From: Brasenia schreberi
Lineage: Eukaryota > Streptophyta > Magnoliopsida > Nymphaeales > Cabombaceae
Direction: 5' to 3'
NCBI GenBank assembly: GCA_036023115.1
Contig: JAYKKT010000041.1
Span: 1-64,000 of the forward strand
Length of the DNA stretch: 64,000 bases
Positions 33,333 through 45,600 of the stretch are shown piece after piece. The notes beneath the pieces were generated by a model. That model was not told the DNA's origin. It did not search any database and was given only the letters and a program-made list of their open reading frames with translations. The translations under genes and the position numbers were made by a program. Within the stretch, counting starts at the first letter, position 1. Each line of letters opens with the position of its first letter.

Positions 33333-36300
33333 CTGGAACAAACAACTCATTATATTAAAGCTAAGGAAATTTGAAGTAGGTAGACTTTCTCCACTTGATT
33401 GTCCCAGACATGTTATTTAACGAAAAGAAATAAAGCAATGTTCGGTAATTAGGAAATTAATGAGGAAAAGGATACAAGCTCGCCTATGAAAGATGATGAT
33501 GTATTCAGCTGTCCAGCCAAGACGAACATCCATACCACGGAGAAAGCGTAGAAAATTCAATTAGTAACTGTGATACCAATCTCCCTCCCAGCATGTGGTG
33601 CTTAAAATTCCAGCCGGTTGTGTGACAACTAAACCTGTGCAGACCGGCTAAACCTGCACAATGGTGCACACGAACACACATGCACACCATGCCTAATGGC
33701 TAAAATATTCAGAGGCGTAGTCTCTATGCTTAAAACGTTAAAAACAACTACTTAAATTCGCTTCTGATAAGCAAAGCAGATTTTATAAAGGTTTAACAAT
33801 AAAGAAGGTTAGCTTTTTATCTAATAAAATCAGATTTTACATAAAAAAATGTACGACTTTCATGGTTGTCGAGCACTGTGAACACAGATGTAAAGCTTTT
33901 TCAGAAAATAAGACACGCATACATAAACACAAACACGACGACGACGACGAAAATCTAATTCCTGTACATAAGCCGAAAAGCTTCCACTGAAGTGCGTAAG
34001 AGTTATAACTCCGCTCATTTACAGGCATGATCCATTCAGCACGCGGACTAACATATGGAACTGGAGGACGATCGCAATTCACGAGTCATATCCTGAGTGA
34101 GTTTCTAGGGCATTTCGGATTCATAATTTACCAACGAATCATAAAGCACTAGGTAATGCTATCTTAGGGCTTTGCTAGAAGGAATCAATATGCAACTTTT
34201 GAGCTCAGCCTCTATCGTAATGCATATCGCCAGAAACCGGCAAAAGAACGGCCTAGGGTTTATGAGTTTTGGTAGAGGGGGAAGATGGAGATTTTGCCTA
34301 CATGCTTAAACCCAAGTATATTCGGGATTGGCCAGGAAAAGCTTTGAAAACCCATTGTGTCGCTGGCCATCAATAAATCAGCCATCCAAGTTCAACAGAG
34401 TCATGTCTAACGAGTTCAGTCCAAACAAGTTAGGCAGGGTTTTTGTAGATTCAGGATGCAAAATCAGTCGCCTTCTTTTTAAAAAGCAAGTCATAAGCTA
34501 CAAATGTCCAGGTAACGTATCTGATATCGTTTCTACGACATGTCTTGTACTACTTTGTCACGAAACAGATTCAAATGTTGTGTCAACATCATGTCCGAAC
34601 TCGTGTCAGTGATGTATGGAACCAGGGCTTTTGCGGCCGTACCAAGGGCTTATATGTGCTAGGTCTGTTTACTCTAACACGTTCTTTACTGGCATTTTAT
34701 GGTGAATAATGAATTTGATCCGCTATAAAACTTAGATTCAACTTGAATCCAAACTAGTAAAGGTCATCTAGATCATGTATTAGGATCTAAAGAAAGTGCT
34801 TAAGGAATTCAGGTTTTCCGGCAGATCCAAAAGATTCGGTGTCTGACTTGAGCTAGGTTTGAAGCATCAGAGTCATAGCTAAATGTACTTTAATATAATT
34901 ATGGTTTCACTGTTATCTTGTGTTTAGATTAAGACTTCAATATAATTATGGTTTCATTGTTATCTTGTGATTAGATTAAGGAGAGCTTGGTTCCAAAAGT
35001 TAGACCTACAATTTTAGTAAGATCCAAATGAATTAATAGTTTTGAAGCCATTAGGAGTCCCGACTCTAATTTTGGATGTGTGTATCAGTGCCCGTATCGC
35101 ACTTGGCACCGATATGCGATAACCACACTGTATTGTACAATATGGTATGCTACAGTGTAAATTTTTAATTTCTTGATTAAAAAAATCCAAAAAAATACAT
35201 TTATTGAAATGAATGAACAAAACATATATATCACAATCAACATTAAACAAATGAAAGAATAACTCTAATAAGAGCATTTGGAGGTCACCCTTCAAAAAAA
35301 AGATCCTCAATAAGGTTGCGATCCTTCAGGCGAGTCCACCATTATGATATCCAACTGTGTTTTAACAACACTAAATGCTTATTTGCAAGGCATTTGATTA
35401 AAACATACCATTCCACATTCCGAACTAACTTGTCAAGAGAGACGCTATGCAACATCTTGTGCTCTTTTTCTTATAGAACAAAAGATAAGTGTCAATTTCC
35501 CTTTGGAATGTTGCATGAGTATATTTGTTTCAATAAATTTAAAGAAAGAATGCATAAAAGGGAGAAAACATGTCCAAACAAAAAGTCATTCTTAGCAAGA
35601 GCATAGAGGAGAGAGGCCAGAGATGAGACGTGAGACAGATGAGAGACGAGAGATAAGAGACGAGAGGCTAAAGATGAGAGGCCAGAGGCTAGAAAGTCGA
35701 GAGACGAGAGGCGAGAGAGAGGGGCACTCATGAGTTTAGTTTGGGTCAGGTCGATTTAATGGATATTGTATCGACCCAATCCAGTGTACACTAATAATGA
35801 TATAGCATACTACTATAGCAGTTCGCTATAGCGTTATTTGTGCCGCTAACAACGCCTAGGCGAATCACCCGCTAGACCCTAGGCACTATAGCATTTTTTG
35901 GTTCACTAAAATGTTATAGCATGCTATTAACTACTTAGGTAAAAGGTTTAGAAAGGACCCTACGTGTAGAAAAGCATAACAGTTAAAAGAAGATTTCAAA
36001 ATAAGTAAGTTTAGTAAACATATAATAGGTCTTGCTCAATGTTAATACATGGTATGAGGGGAAGAGTGTATGTGTGTCTATATATATAATATGCTAACAA
36101 TATTACATGCTAGTTTATCTAATTAAATCCATTTCATTTAAAAGATGGATATTTGAGATTTGAATTAAAAAAGCAAAATATTATTTAAGTGCACTTACAA
36201 AAATTATAAGTGCACTTTGCTTTTAACTTAACACTTAGGTCGTAGAATATCCATACAGATCTTAGTGCTTCGATCTTTTATGAGGGATTGGGCTTCCATC

Positions 36301-36584
36301 TTTAAAGACTTTGGTATTTCAAATAAAATGGTGTAGTAGAGAGATATAACATGACCTTATTGAATATAACTAGATTCATGTTGATAGATGCTTCTCTTTT
36401 TAGGTATTTTGAGGAGAAGCGATTAGTGCAACCATATATATTCTAAATAGAGTACCATGTAAAGTTATATTCTCTACACCATATGGAATGTGGTTTGAAA
36501 GAAAACTAAACTTGGGTCATCTCAAGAGGCGGAGATATATAACACATGTTAAGATCCTTAATCAGTTTAGGGATAAACTAGTCA
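33333..36584. other. Intergenic DNA
   Basis: AT-rich DNA with no supported gene. It includes a 45-bp near-palindrome bounded by CAGTG and CACTG at 35086-35130, a purine-rich GAGACGAGAG-type stretch at 35620-35730, a TATAGCA/TGCTATA-rich block at 35790-35935, and two copies of the palindrome AAGTGCACTT at 36187-36196 and 36208-36217. Confidence 0.5.
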
Positions 36585-36950
36585 TTAAAAAAAACACAAA
36601 TAACACCAAAAAACAACAAATATAAAGAAAAAATTTCCAAAAAACGCAAAAGGTATACTACAATCAAGTTACCAAGTTAGGAGCCTTTCACGAACGTCGT
36701 AGAACACTTTCTTTCAAGCCTTAAACAAGGATGGGGGAGAGTGCATTGGAGAGTTGTGAACACATGCCAAGAGAAGTCAGAAATATGCAGTTTTGTGGGT
36801 TTCTGTTCGACCAAGGACCCTTTTAAAGGGTCCCTTGCCGTATCTTACTATACTTAAGTATATGCGATACATACTCCTGTATCGTAATTCCACGATACGA
36901 TACATATCGCATCATATCATACGATACGGTACGATACAGATAACAATACA
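36585..36950 (-). mobile_element. Relic of a hAT 5' end related to the two larger hAT copies
   Basis: Read on the minus strand it starts with TGTTATCTGTATCG (like the TIR of the copy at 44883-48153), continues with several CGATACG and GTATCG motifs, has the conserved hairpin GGACCCTTTTAAAGGGTCC (36815-36833), and ends in a T-rich stretch with TTATATTTGTTGTTTTTT. This order matches the first about 370 bp of the other hAT copies. No transposase is present and no target duplication was found. Confidence 0.65.
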
Positions 36951-39423
36951 AGAGGTCCAACCCTTATATAATGGGTTGTGAAACATAAAATGAACAAAAT
37001 GCCTTTAGTACTACGGGCAATTACAATAATACCTAAAACATTAAAATTACTAAAAAAAATACTAAAAAACATATTCTTAACACTATGTTCTGTACTAGCC
37101 TCATATTTGCAGCTTTTGCTGCTTGAATTCCAGCAAGCGCATCTTCAATCACAATACACTCTAATCTTTTGTTGAGATGGTTACTTTAATCGATGATTCT
37201 CCAGGGATTTCTGTTTCATACTTCTTTTAATGGTTGATTTTTAGTTTTCTATGGTTTCTAGAGCATCTCCTTTCTGCATTGCGGAGAAAATTCTCTTGTT
37301 TCATCTAAACTCAAGGTTGTTTGTTCAGGTTTCAACTCGAGTCCTACTCTTGCTTTCATCTCCTTTTCAATCGGTGAAGGTGTCTCTTCAAAGTTTTCCC
37401 CATTTTGCACATAAAACAGCTTCTCTATGGGCTCAGGCCTCAACCATTGTCTCTCGTATTGCTTCCAACCCGCATTTCTGAATTTGGTCTAGGATTTTAA
37501 CGTTTTCTCGTCATAACCACATATACTCGAATCTTCACAAGAGAAAATAGAATAGGACTTTAAATCTCTACATTGTAGTTTCTCCATCTGTTATCCTTCT
37601 CTTCTTGTGTTTTTATCATGACAAGGCTTTAGCTTCCATCACGTGAGGACTATCCACTTGTTCTCATATATGGCTTCCTCCTTGAAACTATCTTCCCCCA
37701 CTTTATTGTTGGGAAGGAAGTGATAAATCAGCTGAAGCTCTCTAGGAGGCCTGCTCGAGTGTTATCTACTGTTAATCTTCTCTTTGAATACATTGCAAAA
37801 GCTTTCGCTATATCATTTAATTCTTGTAGAATATGGGGATGTACGCCATAAGACCATGAATAGAGTCAGGGATGAAAACAACTGGACTCAACACAACTGA
37901 TGCAGGGAACAGATTTTACAGAATTAGGTTGTACATCAAGAGGTAGGATCAGTGTTAAAATGAGATGTCAATCTTGAGTTAAGATGGATGGAAGCATGCA
38001 CCTACATCTCTGCTAATCCTTTGGACATGACACAAGCATGATCTCATTCCACAAAACTCAATAAAGTATGGGAAAGAGCCAGTTTGATGAACTTAAATCT
38101 TTTTAATAATAAAAAACCACCTGGCCAACATCCAAATCTCTGAAAAATAAAACTTTGTTATCCCAAAAGCGAACCAGAGGAGTACCTTAAAGTCTGACTT
38201 GAGATAACAGAAGAAACAAGTAACAACATCAGAAAGGTGCTGACACTGTCCAACATCGTTCTTTCCTGACCGTGCATCAACTCTCATGGTGTATCTTGTT
38301 CTTGTTGGTCCTGTGTCATGATTAAAAAAAGATACATTTTTGGGGTTGATGGTTTCTTCTGTATAATGGTTAATTGTATCATGATGAGGTAAAAGCAGGT
38401 ATTGAGTTAGGGCATCGGCTATTATGGCAGGAAGAAAGATGCTTGCTTGTATGCATATGGAAAACCTCTACCTGCTTCCTTGAGTGGCCCACAGAAACCA
38501 TGTTGCTGTAATGTTTAGTTCGCCCAATGCTAAAAGATTTCGTGGGCTATCCGGCCCAACACAAAATATTTTCTAGATCTGCCATTGTTCAGTTTAAAGT
38601 CACAGATTTAACAAACTTGGAATCTGTTAAATGCAATCTGTGAATACGTGATCACTGTTTGGGATGACTCTGAACCTAGATTTAAGGTTCACAAAAGTGG
38701 GAAGCATGTCCGAATCATTTGTTTCTTTCTCAAACTCCGAAACCAGGCCTTTTTCCACAAAATGGAGTCAGTGGTTGATATTGTCACATTAGCATTAATT
38801 TCGAACAAAGCAAGCCTTTTTCCTGTCTCTTCTAAAGTGCTCACATCTAGTTTATAGCACAGTCTATATGACTGCATCTCCACCACTTAAAGTGTGTTGT
38901 TCCATTTTGACTTCTATTAATGCACACCAACTTTTCTCTAATCACCTTATTATGGGTCCGGCCACGTCCTTTTCAAAATCTTCCTTCTATCTTCTGCATA
39001 TGTTGAATGTTCACTACTCAACACAACATGATAGTTCATTGCTGGTTCTGGTATTGCTTTACACTATTTCAGTTCCGCTTCACACGGTTTATCTTCATTT
39101 TGTGTGGTATTTTGTTGTGATAAAAGAACACTTGACGCCTTCTCCATTTAGGCCACCAAGCATTGCTTGACGTTTCTATAGTTTTCCTATTCTGTAAGAC
39201 CACTAAACCCAATATTTAAAATTATGCTTCTTAGGGATACAATACGTGTTAATTTTAACTTTTATATTATTCGTGTATCTAAGCACTCGACATTCTAGTT
39301 GTTCTGCTAAGTCGAAAGCAGGTTGTTTCTAAGCTTTCTCTACAGTTCAATTTTTCTCTCCACTCTTTCCCCTATACCCAGCGCCATCAGCAAGTAAAAT
39401 GTTCAAGCCCATCTTAATTTCAG
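36951..39423. other. Non-coding or unrecognised DNA
   Basis: No exon with clear homology is visible. Open stretches at 37251-37481 and 38868-39170 have no recognisable domain. This may include introns or upstream exons of the unidentified gene whose exon-like blocks start at 39424. Confidence 0.4.
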
Positions 39424-39609
39424 AGGTCCGCTGTCTACTGCAAGCGGTTCTTCAAGCAATCTGAAGCACTGCACATCATATCAAATGACATCTTGTCTGT
39501 GACTGTGTTAACTTATCTACCTGCAAAAGGAAGTACTACAAGGCTGCAACAGAAAGTGTTAAGCTACTTCCCTTCGAATAGCCTTTTGGCTTTTCTCGTG
39601 TCCCAGCTT
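39424..39609 (+). CDS. Exon-like block A of an unrecognised gene
   Basis: 186 bp, open in frame 0, bounded by a TTTCAG acceptor and a GTACGT donor. The encoded 62 residues (YCKRFFKQSEALHII ... LLAFLVSQL) look like an amphipathic helical protein, but I do not recognise the family. The next coding-like piece (LAEALGCNAAERLFA, 39625-39670) begins only about 20 bp downstream, too close for a normal intron, which suggests a frame break or decay. Confidence 0.4.
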
Positions 39610-39761
39610 GTACGTTGATAATTTTGGCAGAAGCTCTGGGGTGCAATGCAGCAGAACGGTTGTTTGCTGTATGTTAATTCTACTGATTTCATGGCATGAT
39701 TCTGCTGGAAGCTTGATTCTGAGTAATCAGGTGATTATTTGTTTTTGGGTGCATCCATTAG

Positions 39762-39895
39762 AAAAAGTAAGGATAAGGTTCACCGCTCAATTCTTTGCAA
39801 AAGCCAGCAGTTTGCACAGGCCCTGGGTTGTGGAGGTCTTCTTCTCTGAAATTTACGACAAGCTGTTCCAACCAATTAACGGCAGTATCTCGGAG
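39762..39895 (+). CDS. Exon-like block B of the same unrecognised gene
   Basis: Open block encoding KVRIRFTAQFFAKASSLHRP and then WVVEVFFSEIYDKLFQPING. An acceptor-like TTAG lies at its left. At its right, the target duplication of LINE copy 2 (ATCTCGGAGTAAC) overlaps the block's end and a possible GTAAC donor. The phase does not fit block C directly, so an exon is missing or the frame is damaged. No family recognised. Confidence 0.4.
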
Positions 39896-39899
39896 TAAC

Positions 39900-41805
39900 A
39901 CAAACAACAACAACAACTAAGCCTTTTCCCATACTAGACGGGGTCGGCTACATGGATTCTTTGTTTCCACATATCCCTATCGTGTGCCATGTTAGCAGTT
40001 AACTCCCAATAAGCTAGATCATTCTTTATTGTTTCTTTCCAACACTTTTGTGGTCGTCCTCTACCTCTTTTAATACTTTCCAAATTTAGGTTTTCTAACC
40101 TTCTTACAGGTTCTTCTTTATATGTCCAAACCATCTTAAACGATGTTCTCTCATTTTATCCTCTATTGGTGCCACTCCTAATTTGTTTCTAATAACCTCA
40201 TTATGTATACGGTCTTTTCTTGTATGACCACTCATCCATCTCAACATCTTCATTTCTGTCACAGACATCTTTTGTACATGTTGATGATTAACTGCCCAAC
40301 ACTCAGAACCATAAAACATGGCAGGCCTAACTGCTGCTCTATAATATTTACCTTTTAATTTTAATGGTATCTTCTTATCACAAAGAATACCTGATGCTCC
40401 TCTCCATTTTAACCAACCAGCATTAATTCTATGTGTAACATCTCCATCAATTCTTCCATCACTTTGAAAAATTGACCCTAAGTATTTAAAACTTTCCTTT
40501 TGGGGAATGCAATGTGTGCCAATTTTAATTTCTATGTCCTCTGAAATAGCCAAATGATCAAACTTACATTCCATATATTCTGTCTTTGTTCTACTAAGTC
40601 GGAGGCCTTTGTTTTCTAATGTTTCTCTCCATAGTTCCAATTTTCTATTAACTTTTTCCTTAGACTCCTCCACTAATACAATGTCATCTCCAAATAACAT
40701 ACACCAAGGTACTTCATCTTGAATATGTTTTGTTAACTCATCCATCACCATTATAAATAAGTATGGACTTAAAGTTGATCCTTGATGTAACCCAATATTA
40801 ACTTCAAAGAAGTCTATCGTTCCTTCATGAGTCCTCACACATGTTTTTGCACCATCATACATGTCTCTTATAAGGTTAATATATGTCAATGGGATACCTC
40901 TTTTTTCCAAAGTTCTCCAAAGAACCTCCCTCGGTACTCTATCATAAGCTTTTTCTAGATCAATAAATATCATGTGAAGGTCTTTCTTTTTTGCTCTAAA
41001 ATGTTCCATAAGACGTCTCAAAAGGTGAATCGCTTCAATAGTAGATCTACCTGGCATAAATCCAAATTGGTTCTCCGTTGTACTTGATACTTGTCTTAAC
41101 CTACGTTCAATAATTCTTTCCCATAATTTCATAGTATGACTCATTAACTTGATACCTCAATAATTCGCACAATTTTGAATGTCTCCCTTGTTCTTATATA
41201 CGGGTATAAGTGTACTTGCTCTCCATTCCTCGGGCATCTTTTGGTTTTTCCATATTTCATTAAATAGTCTTGTGAGCCAAGTGATTCCTATTTCTCCTAG
41301 TATTTTCCAAACTTATATAGGAATATTATCTGGTCCTACCGATTTACCACTCTTCATATGTTTAAGAGCCTCTTTGACTTCATTCTTTTGAATACGTCGG
41401 TAGAAATTGTGGTTTATATACTTTTCTGACTTGGCTAAATCTCCTAAACTAATACTAACATCTTTATTTTCATTAAAAAGATTATAAAAATAGTTTTTCC
41501 ATCTATTTCTTATATCATCATTTGCCACTAGAATTTTTTCATCCTCGTCTTTTATGCATCTAACATAATTAAGATCTTTAGTTTTCTTATCTCTAGCCCT
41601 AGCTATCCTAAAAATATCTCTTTCACCCTCTTTTGAGTTGAGTTTTTTATATAAGTCCTCTCAAATCTTAGCTTTTGCTTCACTAACGGCTTTTTTTGCT
41701 TCCTTCTTTGCTTTCTTATAAGCTTCTAAAGTTTCACTAGTTTTCTTAGCATAATGTAATTTGTAACATGCCCTCTTTGCTTTCTTTGCTTCCTTCTTTG
41801 CCTTG
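39900..41805 (-). mobile_element. RTE LINE, copy 2, 5'-truncated (1.9 kb)
   Basis: A 13-bp target duplication ATCTCGGAGTAAC lies at 39887-39899 and 41806-41818. On the minus strand the element keeps the 3' part of the linker, the reverse transcriptase and the TTGTTGTTGTTG tail. The reverse transcriptase frame (41144-40104) is open for 346 aa and continues after a small frame break at 40134-39934. The catalytic motif reads FGDD instead of FADD. TGA is present at the NYRGIKL position, as in copy 1. The 5' end carries a short duplicated TTGCTTCCTTCTTTG segment. It is inserted at or next to the end of exon-like block B, antisense to that gene. Confidence 0.92.
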
Positions 41806-42013
41806 ATCTCGGAGTAACCATATAGAAAATAAATTACTACAATAAGCATCTGCTGCATTCATCTGAAAATTCTGTTTATATGATGCACTTTAAAACTTTT
41901 TACCAAGTTTGTGCTTCCGGCAATATTTGTTTTTCCTTCTGTTCTTTGATCGCATGGAAACGGACGAAGCATGTGATTGTTATCCTGTTTTAATTTCTCG
42001 CGTCTTCCTTCAG

Positions 42014-42259
42014 GTGGATAGGAATAGGAACAGGATCCCATTGCAAAAGTCCATTCTAGGGCCAGGAACTCCCCTAACTCCGGAGCAAGATACACTAATC
42101 GACCCTAGTTACCAAGTTGAACTTCCCAAGGGGGAAGCCAGTCAAGTTGTTGAAGAGACAGAAGAAGAAGACGCAGATGGAACCAATGAAACCAATCCCA
42201 GTATCTCACACGACCAGAGCTTGGAGAAACTCAGCAGGAAGTCTCCTTTCCTCTTGCCG
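42014..42259 (+). CDS. Exon-like block C of the unrecognised gene
   Basis: 246 bp, phase 0 at both ends, with a CTTCCTTCAG acceptor and a GTAAAT donor. It encodes 82 residues including RIPLQKSILGPGTPLTPEQD, an acidic EETEEEDADGTNETN stretch and LEKLSRKSPFLLP. The composition suggests a disordered acidic linker. The gene would converge on the RSH gene, whose stop is 400 bp further on. I found no clear last exon between 42260 and 42667. Confidence 0.45.
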
Positions 42260-42667
42260 GTAAATGCATTAAACCAGCATTTCATTGTGCGGTTTCCCCC
42301 TCAACTCTCCTTAGATCTTGTAACTAGAGAGGAACGTGTAATAGCTCCTGCTTTTGCATTCTTTGCAACAGTCAAAACAATACATTTGAGTATGTTCTAG
42401 TTTTATCACCTACATGAGAACTGTCACTTTGAGAAATCGATCAGATTTGTACATGACCAGAAATAATGGTACCTTGCATTTCTTAGGGAATGAATCGCTG
42501 CTAAACATAACATTTGGAGTCAGAGATGGAGATACAAGTTACTCGAGGGTCCAATCAACCCGTGCCTAAGCAGAACATTGATATTCACCCACTCCACACC
42601 CCCTGTACAAACACGTATTTATACTTGTATACAATGAACATATATGAAGGTAGCTTCCAACTTTTTA

Positions 42668-45600
42668 TTAGATTCCGGCCACTCCTTTCCTGGTAAAAGT
42701 TAGATCTCTATCAAACATGCGGCGTATTTCTTCTCTACACTCTGTCAAAGATTTATCCGGTATCGGTGGTGTGAGCTCCACCACATCCCCCATCTTCAAC
42801 TTGCGATGGGGATCACCCACGGGCATCCCGTTCAGCCTTGGCCGCAGCTCCTCCTTGACAGGAACCCCATAAACTGATCCATCCTGCCCGGCTCTTTCAA
42901 GCAAATCCATTACCGTAGAATTGACTGGAAACTCTTGCACGAACATCTGAACCCACAAAATCGACCACTTAGTTTGCAAAAGAGCAGAGAAAGGGAGAGC
43001 AGGCACGCTCTAGGAATAAAAAGAAGGAACCGTTCGGTGAAGGTGGGGGCTTTACCTTGTCGTTCTCCAGCACAATCACAAACATGGGTCCATCTTGGTG
43101 ACCACGAGGGACGCGTGAGTAGGGGCAATCATCGTAATGAGAAGGGAAAGGGCACGATGACCTGACGGAATCTCCACTGAAGGAAGCAATGGGGTATCGG
43201 CTGGTTGCTTCACATTGCCATGTTACCACCCATCTTGCCCATTCCACCATTTGAAAAACAAAAGATGCATGCTTGCAGTCCTCCTTGTATCTCCAGTGAG
43301 CCGCAAACCCAAATTCAGCCTGTAGATGCATCTCCCTCATCCGAATCTGGATTTCTAGCGGCACCATGTCTTCCCCCATTACAACCGTGTGCAGTGACTG
43401 GTACCTGCCAAGGAACAGCACTGTAAGACGAGGCTACTTTCAAATTCATGAAGAGCAGGAGTCATCCCATTTTTAACAACATACCCGTTATATTTTGGAT
43501 GGGAGATGTAGTCCTTGAGTTTGCCAGACACTTGAGGCCACAATCGGTGAACGATGCGCAGGGCAGCGAAGCAGTCGCTCTCAGTTCCCACTATCAACCG
43601 CAGCCCATGAATATCATGTATTTCGTCCATCTTAATATTCTTCCTGAAAGCAGGTGCAGTCATCATCAGCACCCATGTGTGTTCGTGTGTGTTTTTGTGT
43701 GCTTTCACATACACACAGAGAGAGAGAGAGAGAGTACTTCGTCATCTTGGAATGGATGCTGTACAAACTTTTATGGCGCCCTGTTAGAACGTGGTAGGAA
43801 ACAGCCTCCTCTTTCAATGCGGAGCCAAGTTTTTCAGCAGCAGAAGAAATCGTTACTTCTCGCAATGGCTTGACAAGCTTGGAAGCAAGTTCCTCATGTT
43901 GTACTGGATTGAGATGCTTGAAGCACAAGTTCTCCAACTGTTCCATGTGGAGATCCCCAGCCGGTTGGCTAAGGGACAGAAAATCTGTAACGTCTCCTTG
44001 GCAAATCTTTGTTGCTTGGAGAACGGTAGCGCTTCCAAAGTCATCATATTATGCAGCCTATCAGCTAGTTTTACTAGAACCGCCCTTGCATCTACCATTG
44101 CTAGGAACATTGTGTGCAGACGATCTGCCTCCACGGCTCTGCTAGCAGTGTTATTCTCACGAGCAAGCTTGCTCAAATGGCTTAGCTTTGATACCTGCAC
44201 GTAAAAACACCGTGATAAAATGAATCTTTTGTTTGTATCCTCTTTTGCAGTGGAACATTTACAGGAAACTTTCAGCAACTAACAAATCAAGTGTTGAGAA
44301 CGCCAAAATAAATATTCCACTCTAAACAATGACTCATCTACAAACAGTTTGAATTGCCCCTGCTTACCGAAGCAAAAGTGCAGAATGTCAACCTAAGGGG
44401 TGGAAAAGCACAAGGACTTAGTGACACTAACTTGATGTAAAAGAAACAACAACAACTAAGCCTTTTCCCATACTAGACGGGGTCCGCTACATGGATTCTT
44501 TGTTTCCACATATCCCAATCGTGTGTCATGTTAGCAGTTAACTCCCAATAAGCATTCTTTATTGTTTCTTCACTTTTGTAGTCGTCCTCTACCTCTTTTA
44601 ATACTTTCCAAATTTAGTTTTTCTAACCTTCTTATAGGTTTTTCTTTTCTATATGTCCAAACAATCTTAAACTATGTTCTCTCATTTTATCCTCTATTGG
44701 TGTCACTCCTAATTTGTTTCTAATAACCTCATTATGTATACGGTCTTTTCTGTAAGAGAAATCTTTTGTACATGTTGATGATTAACTGCCCAACACTCAG
44801 AACCATAAAACATGACAGGCCTAATTGCTGCTCTATAATATTTACCTTTTAATTTTAATGGTATATTCTTATCACAAAGAATCAGTGTTGTCCGTATCGC
44901 ACCGTATCGTACCCACGATACGATACGGGGCCCCGTATCGCAGGTGCGGGCGTATCGCACCGTATCGTGCGATACGGTGCGCCCTGGGACCCTTATAAAG
45001 GGTCCCGGCCCGAGAGAAACCCGCGATTCCTCTCTCCTTTTAGATTCCTCAAGCTCCCTAAGAGTCAATTTTCGCCTCCTTGGTGTTCAAAGCTCTAAAA
45101 TTGTGCCCTACGGTATCCGTCCAAGCCTCCAAACTCGGATTTAGGTATATTTTTAATGTTTTTTCCATTTTTTTCCTTTATATTTATTGTTTTTTGTGTT
45201 ATTTCGGTTTTTTTTTTGAATGACAAAATATGAAGTTATTAAGTGTGTGTATACGATTTTTATTGCATTCATGAAGTGGGAGACACTCGATTTGAGTGTT
45301 ATTTGAAGATTGAGGGATTTACGAAGTGCTTTTATTTTCAGGTTTTTGTTTAAATTAAAGTACTCCATTGAGATGGCAGGAAGGGGTGGTAGAGACTCTC
45401 ATTCTGATGATCCAGCATCGCAGTGGGGTATACCAGTTGAGAGTTCAAGGTTAAAAATCAGATGTTTATTTTGTGAAAAGGTGGTTAGTGGTAGAATTTC
45501 AAGGTTGAAACACCACCTAGCAGGAACCAAGAAAGAAGTTGCTCCATGCACAGGCAGAGTTAGAAGTGTACCAGAAGGTATTAAATGGCAATGCTTGCAG

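Noticed and set aside
35492..35731. Ser/Leu-rich ORF on the minus strand
   Set aside because: Produced by the purine-rich GAGACGAGAG stretch, with no domain and no splice context.
28223..39423. tRNA or other structured RNA genes
   Set aside because: I looked for B-box (GGTTCGAnTCC) and cloverleaf patterns and found none convincing.
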